Both the position numbers and the translations under genes were made by a program. Source: Planctomycetaceae bacterium (GTDB taxonomy: Bacteria; Planctomycetota; Phycisphaerae; Phycisphaerales; SM1A02). From it: a stretch of DNA of 6,113 nucleotides. Below the pieces are notes generated by a model. It had not been told where the DNA came from, did no database searches, and saw only the letters and a list, made by a program, of their open reading frames with translations. Shown in pieces: positions 1 to 6,113 of this stretch; position 1 is the stretch's first letter, and each line of letters begins with the position of its first letter. The DNA is taken from contig NSIA01000184.1 in assembly GCA_002737585.1 (NCBI GenBank), forward strand, positions 1-6,113, written 5' to 3'.

Positions 1-1380
1 AGTCCAACTGAAATTTGGATTTCTGAAGCACAGGAACGCATGGTGCTTTCCGTGCCTCCCGGTAAGTTGGAACGCCTCCGCGCCGTGTGCCTCGCGCATG
101 GGGTTGAGCTCTGCGACCTGGGTGAATTTGGCACCAATGACGGCATGATTCGCTTGTACTGGCACGGCACAGAAGTGGGCGCGTTGGACACGCATTTCCT
201 GCATGAAGGCGTACCGATGCCAACCCGCGAAGCAGTGTGGGATGCTGCGTGGAGTGCCTCACAATTGCCAGCGCCGGGGAACGGGCGCGGTGTTGGTCCG
301 CGGCTTCTTGATACAACCTGCGCGCTGCTTTCGCATCCGAACATCGCCAGCAAGGAATGGATCATCCGGCAGTATGACCATGAAGTGCAAGGGGGCAGCG
401 TCATCAAGCCGCTGGTTGGCGTTGGCAGCGGCGGTCCGTCGGACGCGGCCGTGGTGCACCCCGTGCCGGGTTCGCGCCGGGCACTTGCCATCAGTAATGG
501 GCTTGCCACTGGTTGGAGCGCGGACCCGTATGCCATGACTCTCGCGGCGCTTGATGAATGCGTGCGCAACATGGTGTGTGTTGGTGCTGACCCAACCCGT
601 ATGGCGGTCTTGGATAATTTCTGCTGGCCTTCGTGTGATGACCCGCGCAACATGGGCGCACTGGTCCGTGCTGCCGAGGCGTGCTACGACGGCGCCATGG
701 CGTACCGCACGCCATTTATCAGTGGCAAAGACAGTTTGAAGAATCAGTTCCGTACCCAGGATGGCCGCACCATCATGATTCCGCCGACCCTCTTGGTGTC
801 CGGATTTGGAATCGTGCCGGATGCAGAGCGCGCCTGCACCATGGACCTGAAGTCAGCGGAACACGTACTGGTGCTGGTCGGAACAACCGGCGCACGTATG
901 GGCGGAAGTCACCGCGTGATGTTGGGCGCATGTGGACATTCAGACAATCGTTTGCCGGTGGTTGATCCTGCGCGCGGCGCGCGTACTGCGCGGGCAGTTG
1001 CAGCGTGCATCGCGCACGGGGCGGTGCGCTCCGCGCACGACCCGAGCGAAGGTGGATTACTGCCAGCGCTCGCAGAGATGTGCTTTGCGGGCGGCCTTGG
1101 CGCGCGTGTCGATCTTTCGCGCGTACCGGTCGATGAGGCAGATCGCACTGAAGTTTCGGACGAGTGCCGCGCCTTTGCAGAAGATCCGCATCGCTACATC
1201 CTGGAAGTTGAGCAGGCGCAACTTTCCAAAGTGCAAGCGCATCTTGACGGGATTGCGCACGCAGTGATCGGTACGGTGACACACAGCACCACGCTTGAAG
1301 TTGTTGGAATTCGCACGCCACAAGAGTCCATGACCCTCGACACGCTTCGCGCCGCATGGAATGCGCCCACCGGTGGATGA
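1..1380 (+). CDS. purL: Phosphoribosylformylglycinamidine synthase subunit PurL, C-terminal part (5' end outside window)
   Basis: PurL uses ATP and ammonia, supplied by PurQ, to convert FGAR to FGAM, the fourth step of cytosolic purine synthesis. The frame is open from base 1 and 459 codons are visible, opening with an ISEAQERMVLSVPP motif typical of PurL. Numbered from the window edge, an AIR-synthase-like domain follows with GSGGPSDAA near 142, the motif LDNFCWPSCDDPRNMG from about 204, and ISGKDS at 240-245. A C-terminal ATP-binding-type domain carries SAHDPSEGG at 344-352. The N-terminal half, with the catalytic His of the family, lies upstream. GKDS resembles the long single-chain PurL of gamma-proteobacteria more than the GGNVS of Bacillus PurL, yet a separate purQ follows, so this looks like the split enzyme. 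PurS is not visible; it may be upstream or fused to the missing N-terminus. No frameshift is seen. Confidence 0.95.
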   Translation, partial: SPTEIWISEAQERMVLSVPPGKLERLRAVCLAHGVELCDLGEFGTNDGMIRLYWHGTEVGALDTHFLHEGVPMPTREAVWDAAWSASQLPAPGNGRGVGPRLLDTTCALLSHPNIASKEWIIRQYDHEVQGGSVIKPLVGVGSGGPSDAAVVHPVPGSRRALAISNGLATGWSADPYAMTLAALDECVRNMVCVGADPTRMAVLDNFCWPSCDDPRNMGALVRAAEACYDGAMAYRTPFISGKDSLKNQFRTQDGRTIMIPPTLLVSGFGIVPDAERACTMDLKSAEHVLVLVGTTGARMGGSHRVMLGACGHSDNRLPVVDPARGARTARAVAACIAHGAVRSAHDPSEGGLLPALAEMCFAGGLGARVDLSRVPVDEADRTEVSDECRAFAEDPHRYILEVEQAQLSKVQAHLDGIAHAVIGTVTHSTTLEVVGIRTPQESMTLDTLRAAWNAPTGG

Positions 1381-1390
1381 GATCAGCACC

Positions 1391-2197
1391 ATGAGCACCG
1401 ACGGACCAAAAGCTCTTGTCATTACCGCGGCAGGTATCAACTGCGACCTTGAGCTTGCGCAATCATTCGCGGCGGCCGGGGCTGCACCAGAATCAGTGCT
1501 ACTTTCGGAATTGATCCGAAATCCCAGCCGAATTGATAACTACCGGCTCATTGGACTTCCCGGCGGATTCAGTTTCGGCGATGACATTGCCGCCGGCCGC
1601 ATCATGGGTGCACTCATGCGCCGCAGTATCTATCCAGCGCTGACCGCAGCGATTGAACGCGGCGTCCCGATGATCTGCCCTTGCAACGGCTTCCAAATTG
1701 CCGTGCAGGCAGGCTTGTTGCCGGGACCAAGCACGGATTCTGCATGGCCAGCGAATGCTGCAGAGCCATCCATCGCGCTGCTGCAGAACAGCACCGGTCG
1801 ATTCCGAGACGCGTGGACGCGCGTGGAGATACCTGCAGACACGCGTTGTATTTGGACGCAAGGCCTTGAGTGTGACGATGTCACCGGGATCCTTCCAAGC
1901 GCACACGGCGAAGGTCGGTTGGTGACTGACGAGGCGCTTCTTGATGCGCTGGAGGCCAATGGGCAGATTGCGGTCCGTTACCACCTTGCAGATCACTTTA
2001 ATGGCAGCATGCGTCGTATCGCGGGCATATGTGACGCCAGTGGGTTGGTGTTTGGATTGATGCCGCATCCCGAGCGCTTCACGCGTTGGACGCAACATCC
2101 GCGCTGGACGCGGTTGTCTGCGCATCAGCGCGCGGGCGAACCACTTGGACTGCAAATGTTCCGCAACGCCGTCGAGCGCGTGCTCGTGAACGCCTGA
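1391..2197 (+). CDS. purQ: Phosphoribosylformylglycinamidine synthase subunit PurQ (glutamine amidotransferase)
   Basis: PurQ is the class I glutaminase subunit of FGAM synthase; it hydrolyses glutamine and passes ammonia to PurL. The 268-residue product has the expected layout: GINCDLE near 15-21 (the family usually has GTNCDxE), LPGGFSFGDD at 56-65, the nucleophile Cys98 in CPCNGFQ, AHGEGR at 171-176, and the His226/Glu228 pair in MPHPERF completing the Cys-His-Glu triad. The length is a little above the roughly 225 residues of Bacillus-type PurQ and fits the longer variants. It lies 10 bases after the purL stop. I chose ATG 1391 because the protein begins properly there. An in-frame ATG at 1361 would overlap purL by 20 bases and add MRPPVDEIST, with no better ribosome binding site. 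The only upstream match is a weak GGTGG at 1372-1376, so translation probably depends on coupling to purL. Confidence 0.95.
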   Translation: MSTDGPKALVITAAGINCDLELAQSFAAAGAAPESVLLSELIRNPSRIDNYRLIGLPGGFSFGDDIAAGRIMGALMRRSIYPALTAAIERGVPMICPCNGFQIAVQAGLLPGPSTDSAWPANAAEPSIALLQNSTGRFRDAWTRVEIPADTRCIWTQGLECDDVTGILPSAHGEGRLVTDEALLDALEANGQIAVRYHLADHFNGSMRRIAGICDASGLVFGLMPHPERFTRWTQHPRWTRLSAHQRAGEPLGLQMFRNAVERVLVNA

Positions 2198-2218
2198 TGT
2201 ATTGCAAGCGCATCGCGC

Positions 2219-2225
2219 AGAGGAG
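2219..2225 (+). promoter_or_regulatory. Ribosome binding site of the Gfo/Idh/MocA gene
   Basis: AGAGGAG sits six bases upstream of ATG 2232 and is one of the two best Shine-Dalgarno matches in the window. It settles the start at 2232 rather than an in-frame TTG at 2202. The 34-base gap after purQ holds no room for a full promoter and no visible terminator, so co-transcription with purLQ is likely. Confidence 0.8.
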
Positions 2226-2231
2226 ACTTCT

Positions 2232-3269
2232 ATGACACAGACAAGTACCGCCACTCTCCGCTGCGGCGTTGTGGGTGTTGGCAAGATGGGAAATCACCAC
2301 GCACGCCTATGGACGCAGGTAGAAGGCTGTGATCTGGTGGGAGTGGTTGACTCCAGTGCTGATCGTTGCCAACAGGTGGTGGAAAAGTACGGCGGCAAGG
2401 GCTATTCCGAAGTCGATGCACTCATCGCCGCGGGCGTGGATGTGGTAACGATTGCCACTCCAACGATTCATCACCGTGCGGCCGCCGAAAAACTCCTGGC
2501 GGCTGGAGTGCATTGTCTGATTGAGAAGCCACTCGCTCCTACACCGGTGGAAGCGCGAGCGATCGCTGACGCTGCCGCACGGAGTGGCGCACTGTTGCAG
2601 GTGGGCCACGTGGTTCGCTACGACCCAGTGATGGTGGCGGTGCGAAAGCTTGGCCTCGCACCTCGCTTTGTAGAAGTAGACCGTGTGAGCCCCATGACAT
2701 TCAGAAGCGTGGATGTGGGCGTGGTCTTGGACATGATGATCCATGACCTTGATGTCTTACTGATGCTCTTTGGTGCGGAGCCGGTCGAAGTTCGCGCCAG
2801 CGCCGTGAGTGTTCTTGGCGAAGCTGAAGACGTCTGTAACGCCCGCCTGGAATTCCCGCGCATGGCGGATGGCTACACGCCGGTCGCCAATGTGACAGCC
2901 AGCCGAATTGCCATGAAAACCGAGCGGAAAATTCGCATCATGAGCGATGACACCTATGTCAGCGCCGACTTTGTCGATCGCAAGGGGACAGTGGCGCGCA
3001 AGGGCCCCAACGCCGACAAGATTGCTGAAGTGCGCGAACTCTTGAAGAAGGGCGCGGACCTGAGTCACTTGAATTTCTTGGATCTCCTGCAGGTCGAGCC
3101 GCTTGATGTTCATGCCGGCGAGCCCCTGCGCTTGCAGGCGGAGGATTTCATCGACGCTATCCGTGCGGGTCGGCGGCCACTCGTTGATGCCGAGGATGGA
3201 TTCGCTGCAGTGCGTACCGCTGACCGAATTGTTGCTGCGGCGCGCGCAGCTGGCTCGCGCATGGTTTGA
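2232..3269 (+). CDS. Gfo/Idh/MocA family NAD(P)-dependent oxidoreductase
   Basis: This 345-residue protein has the two-domain layout of the Gfo/Idh/MocA sugar dehydrogenases. An N-terminal Rossmann fold carries GVGKMG at 15-20, an acidic Asp40 at the end of the second strand (suggesting NAD preference), and EKPLAPT at 98-104 with the conserved Lys99. A C-terminal alpha/beta domain includes DMMIHD at 167-172. Lys99, Asp167 and His171 keep the Lys/Asp-x3-His arrangement of myo-inositol dehydrogenase, so the enzyme looks active. It probably oxidises or reduces a hydroxyl of a sugar, cyclitol or nucleotide sugar in the cytoplasm. The segment RVSPMTFRSVDVGVVLD (151-167) recalls, from memory, the Gfo/Idh proteins near lipid A genes in some Gram-negative phyla, such as the UDP-GlcNAc 3-dehydrogenase GnnA. 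No aminotransferase partner is visible here, so substrate and symbol stay open. The family is certain; the reaction is not. Confidence 0.9.
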   Translation: MTQTSTATLRCGVVGVGKMGNHHARLWTQVEGCDLVGVVDSSADRCQQVVEKYGGKGYSEVDALIAAGVDVVTIATPTIHHRAAAEKLLAAGVHCLIEKPLAPTPVEARAIADAAARSGALLQVGHVVRYDPVMVAVRKLGLAPRFVEVDRVSPMTFRSVDVGVVLDMMIHDLDVLLMLFGAEPVEVRASAVSVLGEAEDVCNARLEFPRMADGYTPVANVTASRIAMKTERKIRIMSDDTYVSADFVDRKGTVARKGPNADKIAEVRELLKKGADLSHLNFLDLLQVEPLDVHAGEPLRLQAEDFIDAIRAGRRPLVDAEDGFAAVRTADRIVAAARAAGSRMV

Positions 3270-3276
3270 ATCGCTG

Positions 3277-4761
3277 ATGAAATCACTCGTGAAGTCCACA
3301 CCAACATCATCCAGTCAGCAGATCCAATGGACTGACGCAGCGCCTGCTCAGGTGGATGTAGCGATTGTGGGCGGCGGATTTAGCGGGCTGGTGGCTTTGG
3401 TACATCTGTGCCGCGCACTTCCGGCTGGAACATTTGCCGTTATGGAGTGTCATCCGCTGCACTTCCCGGGTACTGCTTACGGTAGCTGTGACTCGGAACA
3501 CCTGTTGAATGTGCCGGCTGGTCGCATGGGGCCAATCCCTGAAGATCCATCCAGTTTCCATCGTTGGCTTGAAACACAGACGCCAGGCAAATTTCGCGCC
3601 GATGCATTTGTTCCGCGCGCATTGTTCGGCGCGTATCTGACAGAGTTTGTAGCGGACGAAGTGGCGCGCTCAGGAGCGCATGTTTCATTTGTGCGCGCAG
3701 CGGTGATTGATATGCATGACGCGCAGTCACATGTGAATCTGACGCTGGACTGCGCTGGTGATTCGGCCGACGGACCAAGTCGACAGCAGTCGATGATCGC
3801 TCGGTCTGTAGTCATTGCCCCTGGCTTGCCAGCGTCGCCCGCGCCGTGGGCGGATCATGTGCATGACGTTCCGGCAGGGGCCCTCGTTCCTGATCCATGG
3901 AAGGCAGGGGCGCTCCTTGGCATTCCTCCTGATGCAGCCGTCATGCTGCTCGGAAGCGGACTGACCGCTGTCGATATTGCGGAGGGCTTACGGCGCCTCG
4001 GGCACCGTGGCATCATTCGGATGGTCTCTCGCAACGGTCGATTGCCGCTACCGCACGCGGATCACGGCGAGCCTCCGATGCTTGCAACCAGAGAGCAGTT
4101 CGCGGGAAGTCCCGCCAAGGTGCTATCAGCACTTCGGAGTGCTGCCCGACAGCGCCTGGCAGCGGGCCTCGGTTGGCAGGGCGCCATTGACGCCATTCGC
4201 CCGCATATTCCAGCCATTTGGAAGTCATGGTCGACAGCCGAGCGGCGCCATTTCATCCGTCGCGCGCGCGCGTTGTGGGAGATTCACCGTCATCGCGTGC
4301 CATGTCAAGTGCTTGCCGACATCAATGCTCAATGCGTGGCTGGCACACTACTCATTGCGCGCGGCGAATTGTTGGCAGTGCAGCCAGCAAACAGTGAAAC
4401 TGTTACCGCGACGATCCGCACCGCCGATGGTGCAACGCATGTGCACACGGTAGCACGCGTGATCAACTGCACTGGTCCATCAATGAATCTGCGTGATACG
4501 CACCATCCACTGTTGGCCAGTGTGCAACGAACCGGACTGGCTTGTACTGATGATCTGGGTCTTGGCATTCGCTCTGACGATGAATGTCGACTGGTCGGCG
4601 CCAATGGTGTTGCAAACCCACGCATTGTCATTGCCGGAGCGCTCCGTCGCGGTGACATGTGGGAAGCAACGGCCGTCCCGGATTTACGCGTCAATGCGTC
4701 ACGCGCTGCAGCCACGCTGGTAGCGCTGCTTGCGGATCAACATAGCAAGGTGATTAACTAG
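3277..4761 (+). CDS. FAD/NAD(P)-binding oxidoreductase of unknown substrate (NAD_binding_9-like)
   Basis: The 494-residue product is a two-dinucleotide-fold flavoprotein. An N-terminal FAD site is VAIVGGGFSGL at 28-38 (GxGxxG 32-37). The family hallmark HLLNVPAGRMG at 75-85 follows, with FHRWLE at 94-99 and FVPRALFGAYL at 111-121. A second fold, for NAD(P)H, has LLGSGLTAVD at 224-233 and then RMVSRNGRLP at 248-257. A late motif, RVINCTGPS at 394-402, precedes a C-terminal FAD-contact region (IVIAGALRRGDMWEATAVPDLR). This matches the family usually annotated only as FAD/NAD(P)-binding protein; some members are putative flavin hydroxylases. No signal peptide is seen. The first 25 residues are Ser/Gln/Thr-rich, possibly disordered. 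ATG 3277 lies seven bases after the previous stop; no Shine-Dalgarno is visible, so re-initiation by coupling is likely. The frame is open further upstream to 3103, but that part is out-of-frame Gfo/Idh coding sequence. Confidence 0.85.
   Translation: MKSLVKSTPTSSSQQIQWTDAAPAQVDVAIVGGGFSGLVALVHLCRALPAGTFAVMECHPLHFPGTAYGSCDSEHLLNVPAGRMGPIPEDPSSFHRWLETQTPGKFRADAFVPRALFGAYLTEFVADEVARSGAHVSFVRAAVIDMHDAQSHVNLTLDCAGDSADGPSRQQSMIARSVVIAPGLPASPAPWADHVHDVPAGALVPDPWKAGALLGIPPDAAVMLLGSGLTAVDIAEGLRRLGHRGIIRMVSRNGRLPLPHADHGEPPMLATREQFAGSPAKVLSALRSAARQRLAAGLGWQGAIDAIRPHIPAIWKSWSTAERRHFIRRARALWEIHRHRVPCQVLADINAQCVAGTLLIARGELLAVQPANSETVTATIRTADGATHVHTVARVINCTGPSMNLRDTHHPLLASVQRTGLACTDDLGLGIRSDDECRLVGANGVANPRIVIAGALRRGDMWEATAVPDLRVNASRAAATLVALLADQHSKVIN
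4747..4754 (+). promoter_or_regulatory. Ribosome binding site of nfo, inside the 3' end of the FAD gene
   Basis: AAGGTGAT matches the extended anti-Shine-Dalgarno complement (AGGAGGTGAT type) and lies seven bases before GTG 4762. It supports the GTG start, which also aligns exactly with the usual Nfo N-terminus. The site overlaps the last codons of the preceding gene, so translation of the two is probably coupled. Confidence 0.7.
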
Positions 4762-6113
4762 GTGCTTGTTGGTAGTCATCTCAGTATCGCTGGCGGCATG
4801 CATCTGGCCATTCAGGACGCGGTTCGCCTTGGTCTCGATTGCGTGCAAGTGTTCACCAAGAATCAGCGGCAGTGGAAGTGGAAGCCGCTCACTGATGAGG
4901 AAACCACCAACTTCCGCGCCGCCGTCACTGACGCTGGTTGGCATGTTCACCCCGAGCGGCACTTGGTCAGTCACAACAGTTACTTGGTGAACCTGGCGTC
5001 CCCGGATGCAGACATGCGTGCCAAGAGCCGGGCACTGCAACTGCAAGAGACCGAACGCTGCGAGCAACTGGGCATTCCGTCCTGCGTCATGCACCCGGGC
5101 GCGCACCTCGGCAAGGCTGGAATTGCAGCCGACGAGGAGGCGGGTATTCGCAGGCTGGTGGCTGAACTTGATGCCATTCATCAATCCACCAAGGGGTACC
5201 GCACCGTCACTTGCATTGAGAACACCGTCGGTAGCGGCACAAACCTCGGTGGACCACTTGAGCATCTTGCTCGCATTCGCGGGGCAGTCAAGAACCCGGA
5301 GCGCGTCGCGTTCTGTTTCGACACGTGCCACGCTACTGCGTATGGCCATGACACTTCGACGCCAGCGAAAGCGAAGTCCTTCTGGCAGTCATTTGAATCC
5401 GTCGTCGGACGCGCTCATGTGCGAGTCATTCATGTCAACGATTCCAAGGGCGCCATTGGTTCACATCTTGACCGCCATGAATATCTTGGCGGCGGTACCT
5501 GTGGCAAGCCGTGCTTTGCGGCGATTGCGCACATGTCAGCATTTCGTCATGTCCCAATGATTATGGAAACGCCCAAAGAAGGCAAACTTCGCGGTCGAGA
5601 TCCAGACCGCGCGAACGCTGCGTGGCTGCGGGCTTTGTCACTGGTGATGCTTGCGTCTGTCGCACTGACACTCATGAGTGGTTGTCGGCCCTGGGCGAAG
5701 TCGGACACAGAACTGACCGCGGCGCGTGTTGGCGCGGTTGCCCCAACCGCCGAAGAATCAGACCGCCTGCGGCGCGCGCAGGGTGTTGCAGACCGCGGGG
5801 ATTATCAAGAAGCCCTTGTGGAATTCCGATCTTTACTAGCCGAAAATCCCCGTTTGGTGGACGTGCAGGTTGCGGTTGGCTCTCTCACGTTGGAGCAGGG
5901 TGACATCCGCGCAGCGCAGCGTTCCTACGAAGCCGCCATTCAAGCTGATCCCCGCAATGTCGATGCGCACATCGGCCTCGCGCGCACGCATCTTGCAGCC
6001 CAGCGCAACGATGACGCCGTTCGTTGCTTCCGCCAAGCATTGGTACTTGCACCAAACGACATGCGAGCCATTGCCGGCATTGCCGATGCGCTTGAGCGCT
6101 CAGGCAATGCCTC
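4762..6113 (+). CDS. nfo: Endonuclease IV (Nfo) read in frame into a lipoprotein-like TPR region (3' end outside window)
   Basis: Starting at GTG 4762, directly after the TAG of the FAD gene, the frame runs without a stop for 450 codons to the window edge. Residues 1 to about 290 are a full endonuclease IV, the metal-dependent AP endonuclease of base excision repair. It opens MLVGSHLSIAGGM and keeps all nine metal ligands known from E. coli Nfo: His71, His111, Glu153, Asp187, His190, His224, Asp237, His239, Glu269. The signature motifs IENT, FDTCHA, HVNDSK and METPK are present. Nfo proteins normally end at about 280-290 residues. Here the chain continues with a hydrophobic stretch ending in LMSGC (304-308), a linker, and at least three TPR-like repeats from about 334. 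As written, Nfo would be cytosolic and the TPR part possibly across the membrane. Alternatives are a separate TPR lipoprotein made from an internal start, or two genes joined by a sequence error. The Nfo call is very secure; the single-protein reading is moderate. Confidence 0.85.
   Translation, partial: MLVGSHLSIAGGMHLAIQDAVRLGLDCVQVFTKNQRQWKWKPLTDEETTNFRAAVTDAGWHVHPERHLVSHNSYLVNLASPDADMRAKSRALQLQETERCEQLGIPSCVMHPGAHLGKAGIAADEEAGIRRLVAELDAIHQSTKGYRTVTCIENTVGSGTNLGGPLEHLARIRGAVKNPERVAFCFDTCHATAYGHDTSTPAKAKSFWQSFESVVGRAHVRVIHVNDSKGAIGSHLDRHEYLGGGTCGKPCFAAIAHMSAFRHVPMIMETPKEGKLRGRDPDRANAAWLRALSLVMLASVALTLMSGCRPWAKSDTELTAARVGAVAPTAEESDRLRRAQGVADRGDYQEALVEFRSLLAENPRLVDVQVAVGSLTLEQGDIRAAQRSYEAAIQADPRNVDAHIGLARTHLAAQRNDDAVRCFRQALVLAPNDMRAIAGIADALERSGNA
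5635..5685 (+). other. Lipoprotein-signal-like hydrophobic segment with lipobox-like LMSGC, internal to the nfo frame
   Basis: Residues 292-308 read LSLVMLASVALTLMSGC: an uncharged hydrophobic core followed by a plausible lipobox with Cys308, and Arg290 just before it. Arg, Lys and Arg residues in the preceding Nfo tail (275-290) fit an inside-positive orientation. In a separate protein this would be a type II signal peptide. Possible in-frame starts are TTG 5635, GTG 5644 and ATG 5647, but none has a clear Shine-Dalgarno, and starting at ATG 5647 leaves only 12 residues before the Cys with no positive charge. ATG 5560 or 5566 would give a longer, basic n-region. The position -3 residue is Met rather than the usual Leu, so lipidation is likely but not certain. 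Confidence 0.6.
5761..6113 (+). other. TPR-repeat region (incomplete at right edge)
   Basis: Residues 334-450 of the nfo frame form helix pairs with TPR spacing. The clearest boundaries are ENP at 361-363, ADP at 395-397 and APN at 430-432, each about 34 residues apart. Typical TPR residues are visible: RGDYQEALVEF, QGDIRAAQRSYEAAI, and DDAVRCFRQALVLAPND. A fourth unit begins at ADALERSGNA and is cut by the window end. TPRs bind partner proteins or peptides; nothing here identifies the partner. Such repeats following a lipobox are common in envelope lipoproteins of assembly or protein-export pathways. Which of these applies cannot be decided from the visible part. Confidence 0.8.

Noticed and set aside
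773..1462. Minus-strand open frame across the end of purL and start of purQ
   Set aside because: It has no domain and low-complexity-like composition, and it overlaps two well-supported genes.
2202..2231. TTG start at 2202 for the Gfo/Idh protein
   Set aside because: ATG 2232 has AGAGGAG at ideal spacing, and the Rossmann fold begins shortly after it.
1499..2284. Long open frame on the minus strand across purQ
   Set aside because: It lies antisense to a clear purQ, has Arg/Cys/His-rich composition without recognisable motifs, and is explained by codon bias on the real strand.
3103..3276. Upstream extension of the FAD protein to an ATG at 3103
   Set aside because: These codons are out-of-frame coding sequence of the Gfo/Idh gene; the flavoprotein homology begins only after 3277.
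4261..4272. Six CG dinucleotides in a row
   Set aside because: They encode Arg-Ala-Arg-Ala within a helical region of the flavoprotein and keep the frame; there is no sign of phase variation.
4699..5349. Minus-strand open frame across the 5' part of nfo
   Set aside because: The opposite strand encodes a fully conserved endonuclease IV with all metal ligands.
5600..5650. Frameshift as the reason nfo has no stop, suggested by TGATG at 5645-5649
   Set aside because: The TGA is in a different phase from nfo, whose conserved tail and the TPR region share one frame. An indel would have to act only on the last few codons, so a substitution or true fusion is simpler.
5511..5903. Plus-strand open frame in another phase over the Nfo-TPR junction
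   Set aside because: Its product is Arg/Cys-rich with no motif, while the nfo frame shows conserved Nfo and TPR residues on both sides. It does not explain the missing stop.

Overview
The window is a compact, single-strand (+) gene block from a moderately GC-rich bacterium. The long form of the purine gene motifs, the purL-purQ pairing and the style of the Nfo and Gfo/Idh proteins suggest Planctomycetota, possibly Phycisphaerae. That placement comes from recalled family resemblance, not from a search. No tRNA, rRNA, CRISPR array, insertion sequence or clear terminator is visible, and no stretch over 300 bases lacks a gene.

Layout, left to right: (1) the C-terminal part of PurL, the synthetase subunit of FGAM synthase, open at the left edge and ending at 1380; (2) purQ, its glutaminase subunit, about 1391-2197; (3) after a 34-base gap with a good ribosome binding site, a Gfo/Idh/MocA-type NAD(P)-dependent oxidoreductase, 2232-3269; (4) seven bases later, an FAD/NAD(P)-binding oxidoreductase of unknown substrate, 3277-4761; (5) with no gap at all, a GTG-started endonuclease IV (Nfo) frame at 4762 that does not stop where Nfo normally ends. 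It reads straight through a lipoprotein-signal-like hydrophobic segment into a TPR-repeat region that runs off the right edge.

Genes 1 and 2 act together in purine synthesis (FGAR to FGAM). Genes 3 to 5 are packed as if co-transcribed with them, but I see no shared pathway. The part most worth attention is the uninterrupted frame joining a complete, metal-ligand-intact Nfo domain to a lipobox-like sequence and TPR repeats. It is either a true fusion of a DNA-repair enzyme with an envelope-type module, an overlapping same-frame pair using an internal start, or two genes merged by a one-base change in a stop codon.
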